In this document: one piece after another, positions 40,414 through 49,440 of the stretch
How the letters are laid out: every line of letters starts with the position of its first letter
How positions within the stretch are numbered: the first letter of the stretch is position 1
Source of the DNA: Streptomyces sp. WAC06614
Lineage (GTDB): Bacteria > Actinomycetota > Actinomycetes > Streptomycetales > Streptomycetaceae
NCBI RefSeq assembly: GCF_003949795.1
Contig: NZ_RPRY01000008.1
Coordinates: forward strand, 1 to 60,620
Length of the DNA stretch: 60,620 bases
Direction: 5' to 3'
Position numbers and translations under genes: made by a program
The notes under the pieces: generated by a model
Told to the model about the DNA's origin: nothing
Seen by the model: only the letters and a program-made list of their open reading frames with translations
Databases searched by the model: none

Positions 40414-41841
40414 ATGCGCAAGGCGCTCAGATGGCTGCTGTCGCTCGTGGTGCTCATAGGCACCATGGGCGCGGCCGGCGTCACGGCCCGGGCGGCCACC
40501 GCCGCAGGGCCGGTGACCGGCCCGGACATCAAGGACCAGATCCTGGCCGTTCCGGGGATGAGCCTGATCGAGGAGAAGCCGTACCCCGGCTACCGCTTCT
40601 TCGTACTCACCTACGAGCAGCCGGTCGACCACCGGCAGCCGTGGAAGGGCACCTTCAAGCAGCGCTTCACGCTGCTGCACAAGGACACGACCCGCCCCAC
40701 GGTCTTCTTCACCTCCGGCTACAACGTCAACCCCAACCCGCGCCGCAGTGAGCCGACGACCATCGTCGACGGCAACCAGGTGTCGCTGGAGTACCGGTTC
40801 TTCACCCCCTCCCGGCCCGACCCGGCCGACTGGGGGAACCTGGACATCTGGCAGGCCGCCAGCGACCAGCACCGCCTCTTCACCGCCCTGAAGGCGATCT
40901 ACCCCAAGAACTGGCTGGCCACGGGCGGCAGCAAGGGCGGCATGACCGCCACGTACTACGAGCGCTACTACCCGCGCGACATGGACGGGGTGGTCGCGTA
41001 CGTCGCGCCCAACGACGTCGTCAACGACGAGGACTCGGCCTACGACCGGTTCTTCAAGAAGGTCGGCACCAAGGAGTGCCGCGACAAGCTGAACGCCGTG
41101 CAGCGCGAGGCCCTCGTCCGGCGTGAGCCGCTGGAGGCCAAGTACGCCGCGTACGCCGCCGACAACGGCTACACCTTCACCACCGTCGGCACCCTGGACA
41201 AGGCCTACGAGGCGGTCGTCCTGGACTACGTCTGGGCCTTCTGGCAGTACAGCCTGCTCGCCGACTGCGCCACGATCCCGGACGCCGCCACCGCCACCGA
41301 CCAGCAGATCTGGGACACGGTCGACGCCATCTCCGGCTTCTCGGCGTACACCGACCAGGGCCTGCAGACCTACACGCCGTACTACTACCAGGCCGGCACC
41401 CAGCTCGGTTCGCCCGACATCAAGCAGCCCCACCTGGGCAACCTCAGCCGCTACGGCTACCAGCCGCCGCGCAACTTCGTGCCGCGCGAGATCCCGATGA
41501 CCTTCCAGCCGGGGGTCATGGCGGACGTCGACCGCTGGGTGCGCACCCACGCCGAGCGCATGCTCTTCGTGTACGGCCAGAACGACCCGTGGGGCGCCGA
41601 ACCGTTCCGCCTCGGCTACACCGTCCGCGACAGCTACGTGATGATCGCGCCGGGCGCCAACCACGGCGCGAACGTCGCCAAGCTGCTCGACGGCGAGAAG
41701 GCCCTGGCCACCGCGAAGATCCAGGAGTGGGCGGGCGTGAGCCCGGCCGCCGGTGCCCGGGCCGCGGCCCCGGCCCCGCTGGCCGCCCCGGACGCCTACC
41801 TCGACCAGCCCGAGGGCCGCGCCGCGCAGCTGCGCCGGTAG
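40414..41841 (+). CDS. secreted aminopeptidase / PS-10 peptidase, S37 family
   Basis: A 475-aa exported protein. Signal peptide MRKALRWLLSLVVLIGTMGAAGVTARA. The mature enzyme keeps the alpha/beta-hydrolase triad candidates: nucleophile Ser in ATGGSKGGMTATYYERYYP, acid Asp in VYGQNDPWGAEP and His in APGANHGANV. This is the Streptomyces PS-10/S37 tri- or tetrapeptidyl aminopeptidase type, which trims proline-rich peptides outside the cell during protein turnover. No lipobox. The gene stands alone and is convergent with the GH3 gene. Confidence 0.9.
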   Translation: MRKALRWLLSLVVLIGTMGAAGVTARAATAAGPVTGPDIKDQILAVPGMSLIEEKPYPGYRFFVLTYEQPVDHRQPWKGTFKQRFTLLHKDTTRPTVFFTSGYNVNPNPRRSEPTTIVDGNQVSLEYRFFTPSRPDPADWGNLDIWQAASDQHRLFTALKAIYPKNWLATGGSKGGMTATYYERYYPRDMDGVVAYVAPNDVVNDEDSAYDRFFKKVGTKECRDKLNAVQREALVRREPLEAKYAAYAADNGYTFTTVGTLDKAYEAVVLDYVWAFWQYSLLADCATIPDAATATDQQIWDTVDAISGFSAYTDQGLQTYTPYYYQAGTQLGSPDIKQPHLGNLSRYGYQPPRNFVPREIPMTFQPGVMADVDRWVRTHAERMLFVYGQNDPWGAEPFRLGYTVRDSYVMIAPGANHGANVAKLLDGEKALATAKIQEWAGVSPAAGARAAAPAPLAAPDAYLDQPEGRAAQLRR

Positions 41842-41874
41842 GCCCGTGTCGGAGCCCCGCTGGGCGGCGTGCCG

Positions 41875-43659
41875 TCAGTACGTCAGCCCGTGGCCCAGCG
41901 GGTAGCGGCCCGGCACGGGCACCGGAAGGTGCCCGGCCGGCCGCACCGCGCCCGTGAGCACCCGGGCCGCGGCCCGCATCTCCACGTCCGTCCAGGAGTA
42001 CGTCGCCAGCTCCGCCGCGCACCGCGGCAGCCGGGCGGCGTCGTACGGATTGCGCACCGCCACGGCCACCACCGGCACGCCCGTCGCCACCAGGTCCGTC
42101 ACCAGCGTGCGCTGCGGACTCTCGCCCTCCGGCACGTTGTACGTGCACACCAGCACCGCCTCGTGCCCCGGGGCCGCCGCCACCGCCCGCTCGGGCGGCA
42201 CGGCCGTCGCCGCGCAGCCCAGCGCCGTCAGCTCCCGGGCCAGGACCGCCGTGGGCGGACCCGTGGTGCCGCTCGGCGAGACCGGGTCGGCGCCCGTGAC
42301 CAGCAGCCGGGGCAGGGCCGCCGGGTCCAGCGGGAGCAGCCCGTCCGGGTTGGCGAGCAGGGTGGTGGTGCCCGCCGCGATCTCGTCCGCCGCCGTCCGG
42401 TGCGCGGGCGTGCCGACCGCCGCCGTCACCCGGCCCGGCGAGGTCCACGGATCGCTGAACAGGGCCCGGCGGGCCTTGAGCTCCAGGATCCGCAGGACCG
42501 ATTCCTCGATCCGCCGCTCGGTCAGTTCGCCCGAGCGGACCGCGGCCAGCACGCCGGCGTGCGCCAGCGGCAGGTCCGGCGGGTTGAGCAGCTGGTCGCA
42601 GCCGGCGAGCAGGGCCAGTACCGGCACCCGGTCGTCCCCGTACTTCTGGCGGACCCCCGCCATGTCCAGGGCGTCGGTGGTCACCACCCCGCGAAAGCCC
42701 AGGCGTTCGCGCAGCACCCCCGTGATGACCGGCCGTGACAGCGTGGCCGGGTCCCCGGACGGGTCCAGCGCCGGCACCACCAGGTGCGCGGTCATCACCG
42801 CGTCCACCCCGGCCGCCACCGCCGCCCGGAACGGCGGTTCGTCCAGCTCCTCCCACTCGGCCCGGCTGTGCTCCAGCACCGGCAGGCCCACGTGGCTGTC
42901 CGTCGCCGTGTCCCCGTGGCCCGGGAAGTGCTTGGCCGTGGCCGCGACCCCGGCCGCCTGGTACCCGGTCACCTGGGCGGCCACCAGGGTCGCCACCTGC
43001 TCCGGGTCCGCGCCGAACGACCGTACGCCGATCACCGGGTTGGCCGGGTTCACGTTGACGTCCGCGACCGGCGCGTAGTCCATCCGGATGCCCATCGCGG
43101 CCAGCTCCGTGCCCGCGATCGCCGCGGCCCGGCGGGCCGCGGCGGCCGAGCCCCCGGCGCCCAGGGCCATCGCCCCCGGCAGCAGGGTGGCCGGGGCTCC
43201 GATCCGGGCGATGATCCCGTGCTCCTGGTCGGTCGACAGCAGCAGCGGGATCCGCGCGCCGCTGGTCAGGGCCGCCTGCTGGAGCCCGTTGGACAGGGCG
43301 GCGATCTGCTGCGGGGAGCGGGTGTTGTGCGCCCAGGCGAAGTAGATGATCCCGCCCAGGTGGTAGCGGGCCACCAGTTCGGCGGCGGTGGACACCCCGA
43401 ACCGGGCCCGGTTCGCCTCGGCGTCCTCGGGGTCGGGATCGGTCGCCGAATGCCCGTAGGCACGGCTGACGAACAGCTGGCCGACCTTCTCGGCCAGGCT
43501 CATCCGCGCCACCAGTCGCCCGGCCCAGGACCGGTCGCCCGGCTCCGGTCCGGCGGGCGCGCCGCCCGGGACCACGGAGGCGGCGGAGGCCCCGGCGGCC
43601 GAGACGGCCGCCACGGCGGCTGCGGCGAGCAGGGTGCGGCGGGACGCGTGGTACGGCAC
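41875..43659 (-). CDS. secreted GH3 beta-N-acetylglucosaminidase-like protein
   Basis: A 594-aa GH3 enzyme with a Tat-like signal peptide (SRRTLLAAAAVAAVSAAGASA). The NagZ-type motif KHFPGHGDTATDSHVGLP is intact (His and Asp of the catalytic dyad loop), and the nucleophile Asp stands in VVTTDALDMAGV. The C-terminal ~200 residues resemble the second GH3 domain. NagZ-type members cut GlcNAc from peptidoglycan or chitin fragments. Starts with GTG at 43659 with a weak ribosome binding site, immediately downstream of the LysR stop (9 bp), so possibly co-transcribed with it. Confidence 0.92.
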   Translation of the reverse strand: MPYHASRRTLLAAAAVAAVSAAGASAASVVPGGAPAGPEPGDRSWAGRLVARMSLAEKVGQLFVSRAYGHSATDPDPEDAEANRARFGVSTAAELVARYHLGGIIYFAWAHNTRSPQQIAALSNGLQQAALTSGARIPLLLSTDQEHGIIARIGAPATLLPGAMALGAGGSAAAARRAAAIAGTELAAMGIRMDYAPVADVNVNPANPVIGVRSFGADPEQVATLVAAQVTGYQAAGVAATAKHFPGHGDTATDSHVGLPVLEHSRAEWEELDEPPFRAAVAAGVDAVMTAHLVVPALDPSGDPATLSRPVITGVLRERLGFRGVVTTDALDMAGVRQKYGDDRVPVLALLAGCDQLLNPPDLPLAHAGVLAAVRSGELTERRIEESVLRILELKARRALFSDPWTSPGRVTAAVGTPAHRTAADEIAAGTTTLLANPDGLLPLDPAALPRLLVTGADPVSPSGTTGPPTAVLARELTALGCAATAVPPERAVAAAPGHEAVLVCTYNVPEGESPQRTLVTDLVATGVPVVAVAVRNPYDAARLPRCAAELATYSWTDVEMRAAARVLTGAVRPAGHLPVPVPGRYPLGHGLTY

Positions 43660-43668
43660 CCGGGCACG

Positions 43669-44619
43669 CTACTGCGGGGCCGGCGCCCCCGGCCCGGGGA
43701 CACTCGCCCGGTCCCCCGTACGGGCCCGGGCCCAGTGCTCCTGGAGGGTCCGGACGGCCTCCTGGATCGCCGGCCGGCGGGCCGCCCCGGTCCGCCACAG
43801 CGCGTACAGCCGCCGCAGCGGCGCGGGTTCGAGGGGGACGGCCACCGCGCCCGGCGGCAGCGGGCCGGTGCCCAGGTGCGGCACCACGGCGATCCCGAGC
43901 CCGGCCGCCACCAGGGCGACCAGGGTGTGGTTCTCCTCGGCCACGTGCACCACGTCCGGTTCGAAACCGGCCGCCCGCACGGTGCGCACCAGCCAGTCGT
44001 GGCACACCCGGCCGGGCGGCTGGCAGACCCAGCGGTGGCCGCCCAGTTCGTCGTGGCGCACCACCGCGCGCCCGGCGAACGGATGGTCCGCGGGGACGAT
44101 CAGGTCGCACCGCTCCGAGCCCAGGAAGACCTGCTCCAGCCCCTCGGGCGCGGGCAGCGGGGCGCTGTCCCAGTCGTGCGCGACCGCCAGGTCGGTGACC
44201 CCCTTGACCACCAGGTCCACCGACAGGTGCGGGTCCACCTCCGACAGCCGTACGTCCAGCTCCGGATGGCGACGGGCCAGGTCGGCGAGCACGCCCGGCA
44301 GCAGCCCGCGCGCCGCCGAGGAGAACGCGGCCACCGTCAGCAGCCCGCCCGGCCGGCCCCGCCGCTCCTCCAGGCCGGTCTCGGCGCGTTCCACCAGGGC
44401 CAGCAACTCCTGGGCGCAGGAGGCCAGGTGGCGCGCCTCCTCGGTGAGCGCTACCCCGCGCCCGCGGCGCTCCAGCAGCGTGGTCCGGGTCTCCCGCTCC
44501 AGCTTGGCGATCTGCTGGGAGACGGCGGACGGGGTGTAGCCGAGGGCGGCCGCCGCGCCCGCGACCGAGCCGTGGACGGCGACCGCGTGCAGGGCGCGCA
44601 GCCGGGACAGGTCGAGCAT
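43669..44619 (-). CDS. LysR family transcriptional regulator
   Basis: A 316-aa LysR protein. The winged HTH is at residues 1-60 (LRALHAVAVHGSVAGAAAALGYTPSAVSQQIAKLERETRTTLLERRGRGVALT), and the C-terminal effector domain is periplasmic-binding-like. It is divergent from an EamA exporter gene 82 bp away, with an AAGC-N3-GCTT dyad between them, so regulation of that exporter by its substrate is the usual expectation for such pairs. Confidence 0.92.
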   Translation of the reverse strand: MLDLSRLRALHAVAVHGSVAGAAAALGYTPSAVSQQIAKLERETRTTLLERRGRGVALTEEARHLASCAQELLALVERAETGLEERRGRPGGLLTVAAFSSAARGLLPGVLADLARRHPELDVRLSEVDPHLSVDLVVKGVTDLAVAHDWDSAPLPAPEGLEQVFLGSERCDLIVPADHPFAGRAVVRHDELGGHRWVCQPPGRVCHDWLVRTVRAAGFEPDVVHVAEENHTLVALVAAGLGIAVVPHLGTGPLPPGAVAVPLEPAPLRRLYALWRTGAARRPAIQEAVRTLQEHWARARTGDRASVPGPGAPAPQ

Positions 44620-44630
44620 GCGGCAATCGT

Positions 44631-44641
44631 AAGCAACGCTT
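44631..44641. promoter_or_regulatory. candidate LysR-type site
   Basis: AAGCAACGCTT, an AAGC-N3-GCTT dyad, lies 12 bp upstream of lysR and 60 bp upstream of the EamA gene. It is short, so the assignment rests mainly on position. Confidence 0.4.
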
Positions 44642-44701
44642 CATCCGAACCGGAAGAGATCCGCGCTGGTGCTGAACGGTCGGTGCGCCGAAGCTCGGAG
44701 C

Positions 44702-45700
44702 ATGCGTCCCGTTCACCTTGCACTCGCCGTCCTCGTCGCCGCCGTCTGGGGATTCAACTTCGTCGTCATCGAGATCGGACTCGGCCACTTCCCGCCCCTG
44801 CTGCTGTCCGCCCTGCGCTTCCTGGCCGCCGCGCTGCCCGCGGTGTTCTTCGTCGGACCGCCCAAGGTCGCCTGGAAGTGGATCGTCGGGGTCGGACTGT
44901 CCCTGGGCGTGGCCAAGTTCGGCCTGGTGTTCACCGGCATGGCCGCGGGCATGCCGGCCGGACTGTCCTCCCTGGTGCTCCAGGTCCAGGCCGTCTTCAC
45001 GGCGCTGTTCGCCGCCGTCGCGCTGCGCGAGCGGCCCGGCCGGACCCGGCTGGCGGGCATGGCCGTGGCGCTGGCGGGGATCGCCGTCGCCGCGGTGGAC
45101 CAGGGCGCCTCCGGGCCCGTGCTCGGCTTCGTCCTGGTGGTCGCGGGCGCGGTCTGCTGGGGCGTGTCCAACGTGCTGACCCGCAAGGCCGCGCCGCCGG
45201 ACGCGCTGAACTTCATGGTGTGGGTGTGCACGGTCCCGGTGCTCCCGCTGGCGGCCCTGTCGCTGCTGCTGGAGGGCCCGGACCGGGACCTGGCCGCGCT
45301 GCGGTCCCTGGACTGGTCCGGGGCGGCCGTCATCGGCTACGTCGCCTGGATCTCGACCGTGTTCGGGTTCGGCGCGTGGGGGTACCTGCTGCGCCGCTAC
45401 CCGGCCTCGGCGGTGGCCCCGTTCAGCCTGCTGGTGCCGGTCTTCGGGATGTCCTCGGCGGCGCTGGTGCTGGGGGAGCAGGTCTCGGGTCTGCGCTGGC
45501 TGGCCGCCGTGCTCCTGGTCGGCGGGGTGGCGCTGACCTCCCTGACGCCGGCCGGGGCGGGCGGGCGTGCGGCGGATGCCCGTTCCGCGGGCGCTCCGGC
45601 CCGCTCCGGTGCGGGCCGGGCGGAGGCCGGTGCGGCGGTCGGTGCCGAGGTCAGTACGGCCGCTGCTGCTGGAGCGGAAGCCGCCAGTCCTGCCCGATGA
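44702..45700 (+). CDS. EamA/DMT family permease
   Basis: A 332-aa membrane protein with two EamA repeats, about ten TM helices up to ~residue 285 (repeat signatures LALAVLVAAVWGFNFVVIEIGLGHFPP and LVVAGAVCWGVSNVLTRKAA). A C-terminal tail of ~45 residues is Ala/Gly-rich and soluble. DMT permeases export or import small metabolites such as amino acids; the substrate is unknown. The ATG at 44702 has GGAG unusually close (1-2 bp), so initiation may be weak. The 3' end overlaps the convergent GNAT gene by 50 bp, with the tail encoded in the overlap. Confidence 0.92.
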   Translation: MRPVHLALAVLVAAVWGFNFVVIEIGLGHFPPLLLSALRFLAAALPAVFFVGPPKVAWKWIVGVGLSLGVAKFGLVFTGMAAGMPAGLSSLVLQVQAVFTALFAAVALRERPGRTRLAGMAVALAGIAVAAVDQGASGPVLGFVLVVAGAVCWGVSNVLTRKAAPPDALNFMVWVCTVPVLPLAALSLLLEGPDRDLAALRSLDWSGAAVIGYVAWISTVFGFGAWGYLLRRYPASAVAPFSLLVPVFGMSSAALVLGEQVSGLRWLAAVLLVGGVALTSLTPAGAGGRAADARSAGAPARSGAGRAEAGAAVGAEVSTAAAAGAEAASPAR

Positions 45701-46166
45701 GGCCGACCCCGAACGAGCGGTGCGGCTCCTCCGCGACCAGGGCGAAGCCGGCCCGCTCGTAGAGGCGGCGGGCCGACAGCAGGACGTCGTTGGTCCACAG
45801 CACCAGCTCGCGGTAGCCGACCGAGCGGGCGAAGTCGACCACGGCCCGCACCAGCAGGGTGCCGACGCCGTGGCCGCGGCCCGCCGGATCCACCAGCAGC
45901 AGCCGCAGCCGCGCGGTGCCGGGGGCGTCGCCGTCCCGGACGCACATCACCGAGCCGACCCGGCGGCCGTCCAGCTCGGCGATCCAGACCCGTTCCAGGT
46001 AGGGGTCGTGGTCCTCGGCGAAGTCGGCGACGATCCGGGCCACCAGGCCCTCGAACTCGGTGTTCCAGCCGTACTCGGCGGCGTACAGCGCGCCGTGGCG
46101 CTCCACGATCCAGCCGAGGTCGCCCGGTTCGGGGTCCCGCAGTCGTACGTCTTCCTGCCCGGCCAT
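45651..46166 (-). CDS. GNAT family N-acetyltransferase
   Basis: A 171-aa single GNAT domain. Acetyl-CoA pyrophosphate loop RLRLLLVDPAGRGHGVGTLLVRAVVDFAR (R/Q-x-x-G-x-G/A type) and VLWTNDVLLSARRLYERAGF motif B. Cytoplasmic; the acceptor is unknown (amine, amino acid or protein). It overlaps the EamA gene end convergently by 50 bp. Confidence 0.92.
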   Translation of the reverse strand: MAGQEDVRLRDPEPGDLGWIVERHGALYAAEYGWNTEFEGLVARIVADFAEDHDPYLERVWIAELDGRRVGSVMCVRDGDAPGTARLRLLLVDPAGRGHGVGTLLVRAVVDFARSVGYRELVLWTNDVLLSARRLYERAGFALVAEEPHRSFGVGLIGQDWRLPLQQQRPY

Positions 46167-46211
46167 GGGCCGGATTCTAGGCGGGCCGGGCGGTCCCGGC
46201 CCGCCGAACGC

Positions 46212-46742
46212 TCACTTCTTGCCGCCGAGGATGCTGCCCAGGAGGTCCCCGAGGTCGGGGCCCTCGGACGCGGGGCCGCCGGCGGGGGCGGCGCCCGGGG
46301 CCGCGCCGGCCCGCGGGGCGCTCCCCTTGCCCGCGCGCTTGGCGAGGACGGCCAGGACGACCGGGACCAGCATCTCGACGACCCGGCTGACGGCCGGGGC
46401 GGGCAGACCGGTCTTCTTCGCGACGGCGTCGGCCACGGGCTTGGCCACCTTGGCGAGCACCCCGGCCATCATCCCGCCGCCCAGCAGGCCGCCGAGGCCG
46501 CCGCCGAGCGTGGCGACGCCCTGCAGCGGCTGCTGGTCGGCCACCTCGGCGAAGGCCTGGCGGACCTCGTCGCCGCCGTCCCCGTCGGCCCGCTCCCGGA
46601 GCCCGCCGGCGAGGGCGCCGACCGTGGTGTCCACGGCCTCGCGGGCGCCGTTCGCGTCGGTGCCGAGCAGCCCGGCGATCTCCTGGAGCTTGTCGTCACC
46701 GAGCTCGTCGATGACGTCGTCCTGGAACGAAGATTCACTCAT
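46212..46742 (-). CDS. DUF937 protein
   Basis: A 176-aa Ala/Gly-rich helical protein starting MSESSFQDDVIDELGDDKLQEIAGLLGTDANGAREAVDTTVGALAGGL, the DUF937 signature. A glycine-rich LGGGLGGLLGGGMMAG segment and a Pro/Ala-rich linker precede a C-terminal DLGDLLGSILGGKK motif. DUF937 members (YidB-like) are of unknown function. It is divergent from a structured non-coding stretch and the recD2-like gene. Confidence 0.9.
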   Translation of the reverse strand: MSESSFQDDVIDELGDDKLQEIAGLLGTDANGAREAVDTTVGALAGGLRERADGDGGDEVRQAFAEVADQQPLQGVATLGGGLGGLLGGGMMAGVLAKVAKPVADAVAKKTGLPAPAVSRVVEMLVPVVLAVLAKRAGKGSAPRAGAAPGAAPAGGPASEGPDLGDLLGSILGGKK

Positions 46743-47043
46743 GCCGGAAACGCTACGTGCGTGGTGATTTGACGGCACGTCGACGCGCCTGCCCCGGGCC
46801 GTTCGGTAACGGAAAAATAAAGTCCGCTCAGGGTGTGCAACCGTTCGCGGGCGCCGCGGGTCGTACGGTGCGTCGGAACTTCCGGGAGGGGATCTGGGGG
46901 GATCGGGAAGTCCGACGAGGGAGGGGTAACCGTGAGGGGGTCCGGCCGTCGGCCGGGCCCCCTTCATCGTGGGCGCGGCCTGGAGAAGGGCCGGTTGTCC
47001 ACAGGGCCGCCGCGGTGTCGGTGCGCGGCGGTAACGTCGGGCC
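46743..47043. other. intergenic region with A-rich segment and two hairpins
   Basis: 301 bp. It has an A-rich stretch (GGAAAAATAAAG, ~46811-46822) unusual for this genome, then a bulged 11-bp hairpin and a terminator-like hairpin, then about 80 bp before the helicase ATG. No convincing coding frame. It may contain the DUF937 promoter and a small RNA or attenuated leader. Confidence 0.5.
46872..46962 (+). ncRNA. candidate small RNA or leader with terminator
   Basis: First stem: GTCGGAACTTCC (46872-46883) with GGAAGTCCGAC (46906-46916), 11 bp with one bulged A. Second stem: GGGGGTCCGGCC (46936-46947) with GGCCGGGCCCCC (46951-46962), 12 bp with one G-U and a 3-nt loop, followed by TTC. This hairpin-then-terminator layout resembles a short sRNA or an attenuator upstream of recD2. 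Confidence 0.4.
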
Positions 47044-49272
47044 ATGTCCAATCTGGCGGTGGTCGAAGGGGTACTCGAGCGGATCACCTACGCCAACGAG
47101 GAGAGCGGCTACACCGTGGCCCGGGTCGACACCGGCCGCGGCGGCGGCGAGCTCCTCACGGTGGTGGGTGCCCTGCTCGGCGCGCAGCCCGGCGAATCGC
47201 TGCGGATGGAGGGCCGCTGGGGCTCCCACCCGCAGTACGGGCGGCAGTTCGTCTGCGAGAACTACACGACGGTGCTGCCGGCCACCGTCCAGGGCATCCG
47301 CCGCTATCTCGGCTCCGGCCTGATCAAGGGCATCGGCCCCCGGATCGCCGACCGCATCGTGGAGCACTTCGGCACCGACACCCTCGACGTGATCGAGGCC
47401 GATCCGAAACGGCTGATCGAGGTGCCGGGCCTCGGCCCGAAGCGCACGCGGCTGATCGGCGCCGCCTGGGAGGAGCAGAAGGCCATCAAGGAGGTCATGG
47501 TCTTCCTCCAGGGCGTCGGGGTCTCCACCTCCATCGCCGTGCGCATCTACAAGCAGTACGCCGACGCCTCCATCTCCGTGGTGCGGAACCAGCCCTACCG
47601 GCTCGCCGCCGACGTGTGGGGCATCGGCTTCCTCACCGCCGACCGCATCGCCCAGTCCGTCGGCATACCCCACGACAGCCCCGAGCGGGTCCGCGCCGGC
47701 CTCCAGTACGCCCTGTCGCAGTCCACCGACCAGGGGCACTGCTTCCTGCCCGAGGAGCGGCTCATCGCGGACGGGGTCAAGCTGCTCCAGGTCGACACCG
47801 GGCTGGTCATCGAGTGCCTCGCCGACCTCGCCGCCGACCCGGAGGGCGTCGTACGGGAGACCGTGCCCGACCCGGCCGGCGGCGACCCGCTGACCGCGGT
47901 CTACCTGGTGCCGTTCCACCGGGCCGAGCTGTCGTTGACCGGGCAGTTGCGGCGGCTGCTCCACGCCGAGGAGGACCGGATGCCGGGCTTCCAGGACGTC
48001 GACTGGGAGCGGGCGCTGGGCTGGCTCGCCGGGCGGACCGGGGCCGACCTCGCCCCGGAGCAGCGGGACGCGGTGCGCCTCGCGCTGACCCGTAAGGTCG
48101 CCGTCCTCACCGGCGGGCCGGGCTGCGGCAAGTCCTTCACCGTCCGCTCGATCGTGGAGCTGGCCCGCGCCAAGAAGGCCAAGGTGGTGCTGGCCGCGCC
48201 CACCGGCCGGGCCGCCAAGCGGCTGTCGGAGCTCACCGGCGCCGAGGCCTCCACCGTGCACCGGTTGCTGGAGCTCAAGCCCGGCGGGGACGCGGCGTAC
48301 GACCGGGACCGGCCGCTGGACGCCGACCTCGTGGTGGTCGACGAGGCCTCGATGCTGGATCTGCTGCTGGCGAACAAGCTGGTCAAGGCCGTGGCCCCGG
48401 GCGCCCACCTGCTGTTCGTGGGTGATGTGGACCAGCTGCCCTCCGTCGGCGCGGGCGAGGTGCTGCGGGACCTGCTGGCCGAGGGCGGCCCGGTTCCCGC
48501 GGTGCGGCTCACCCGGATCTTCCGCCAGGCCCAGCAGTCGGGCGTGGTCACCAACGCCCACCGGATCAACTCCGGGGTGCCCCCGCTGACCGAAGGCCTG
48601 CCGGACTTCTTCCTCTTCGCCGAGGAGGACAACGAGGCGGCCGGCCGGCTCACGGTGGACGTCGCGGCCCGCCGGATCCCGGCCCGGTTCGGCCTGGACC
48701 CCCGCCGTGACGTGCAGGTCCTCGCGCCCATGCACCGCGGCCCGGCCGGGGCCGGCACGCTCAACGGGCTGCTCCAGGAGGCCATCACCCCGGCCCGGCC
48801 CACGGTGGCCGAGAAGCGGTTCGGCGGCCGGGTCTTCCGGGTGGGCGACAAGGTCACCCAGATCCGCAACAACTACGAGAAGGGCGCCAACGGCGTCTTC
48901 AACGGCACCGTCGGCGTGGTCACCGCCCTGGACCTCGACGAGCAGCGGCTCACGGTGCGCACGGAGGAGGACGAGGAGGTCGGCTACGAGTTCGGCGAGC
49001 TCGACGAGCTCGCCCACGCCTACGCCGTCACCATCCACCGTTCCCAGGGGAGTGAATACCCGGCGGTCGTGATCCCGGTCACCACCACGGCTTGGATGAT
49101 GCTCCAGCGAAATCTTCTCTACACGGCGGTGACCAGGGCGAAGAAACTGGTCGTGCTGGTCGGTTCCCGCAAGGCCCTGGGGCAGGCGGTGCGTACGGTT
49201 TCCGCAGGCAGGAGGTACACCGCGGTCGCGGCTAGGCTGTCCGGCCGCATACCGGTGGGAATCATCCCCTAG
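47044..49272 (+). CDS. RecD2-like ATP-dependent DNA helicase
   Basis: A 742-aa SF1B 5'-3' helicase. The N-terminal OB-like domain and tandem helix-hairpin-helix (YLGSGLIKGIGPRIADRIVEHFG and LIEVPGLGPKRTRLI) mark the RecD2 subfamily, which lacks RecBC partners. Walker A is GGPGCGKSFT, motif II VVDEASMLD, and the C-terminal UvrD_C_2 motif has YAVTIHRSQGSEYPAVVIPV. It acts in DNA repair and replication-stress recovery. The ATG at 47044 is the family start. Confidence 0.95.
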   Translation: MSNLAVVEGVLERITYANEESGYTVARVDTGRGGGELLTVVGALLGAQPGESLRMEGRWGSHPQYGRQFVCENYTTVLPATVQGIRRYLGSGLIKGIGPRIADRIVEHFGTDTLDVIEADPKRLIEVPGLGPKRTRLIGAAWEEQKAIKEVMVFLQGVGVSTSIAVRIYKQYADASISVVRNQPYRLAADVWGIGFLTADRIAQSVGIPHDSPERVRAGLQYALSQSTDQGHCFLPEERLIADGVKLLQVDTGLVIECLADLAADPEGVVRETVPDPAGGDPLTAVYLVPFHRAELSLTGQLRRLLHAEEDRMPGFQDVDWERALGWLAGRTGADLAPEQRDAVRLALTRKVAVLTGGPGCGKSFTVRSIVELARAKKAKVVLAAPTGRAAKRLSELTGAEASTVHRLLELKPGGDAAYDRDRPLDADLVVVDEASMLDLLLANKLVKAVAPGAHLLFVGDVDQLPSVGAGEVLRDLLAEGGPVPAVRLTRIFRQAQQSGVVTNAHRINSGVPPLTEGLPDFFLFAEEDNEAAGRLTVDVAARRIPARFGLDPRRDVQVLAPMHRGPAGAGTLNGLLQEAITPARPTVAEKRFGGRVFRVGDKVTQIRNNYEKGANGVFNGTVGVVTALDLDEQRLTVRTEEDEEVGYEFGELDELAHAYAVTIHRSQGSEYPAVVIPVTTTAWMMLQRNLLYTAVTRAKKLVVLVGSRKALGQAVRTVSAGRRYTAVAARLSGRIPVGIIP

Positions 49273-49440
49273 GGTTTTGGCTACCGGCGCGGAGGGGGCA
49301 GGATGTTCAGGTTGGGCGGCACTGAGTGCCGTCTTCAACACCAAAGGCCGACCCCGAGTGCACTCTCCTGCGCCAAATGGGGGAAGGTAGAGGCAGTCAG
49401 GGCACCTCGAAGAAGAGGCACTACGTCGGTGAGGGATGAC

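Noticed and set aside
41516..44788. A 1090-codon minus-strand frame over the GH3 and LysR genes
   Set aside because: The true GH3 (41875-43659) and LysR (43669-44619) proteins are in another frame with intact motifs.
49318..49330. Riboswitch in the citA leader around GGCACTGAGTGCC
   Set aside because: Only one short hairpin is seen; no conserved riboswitch core could be recognised.
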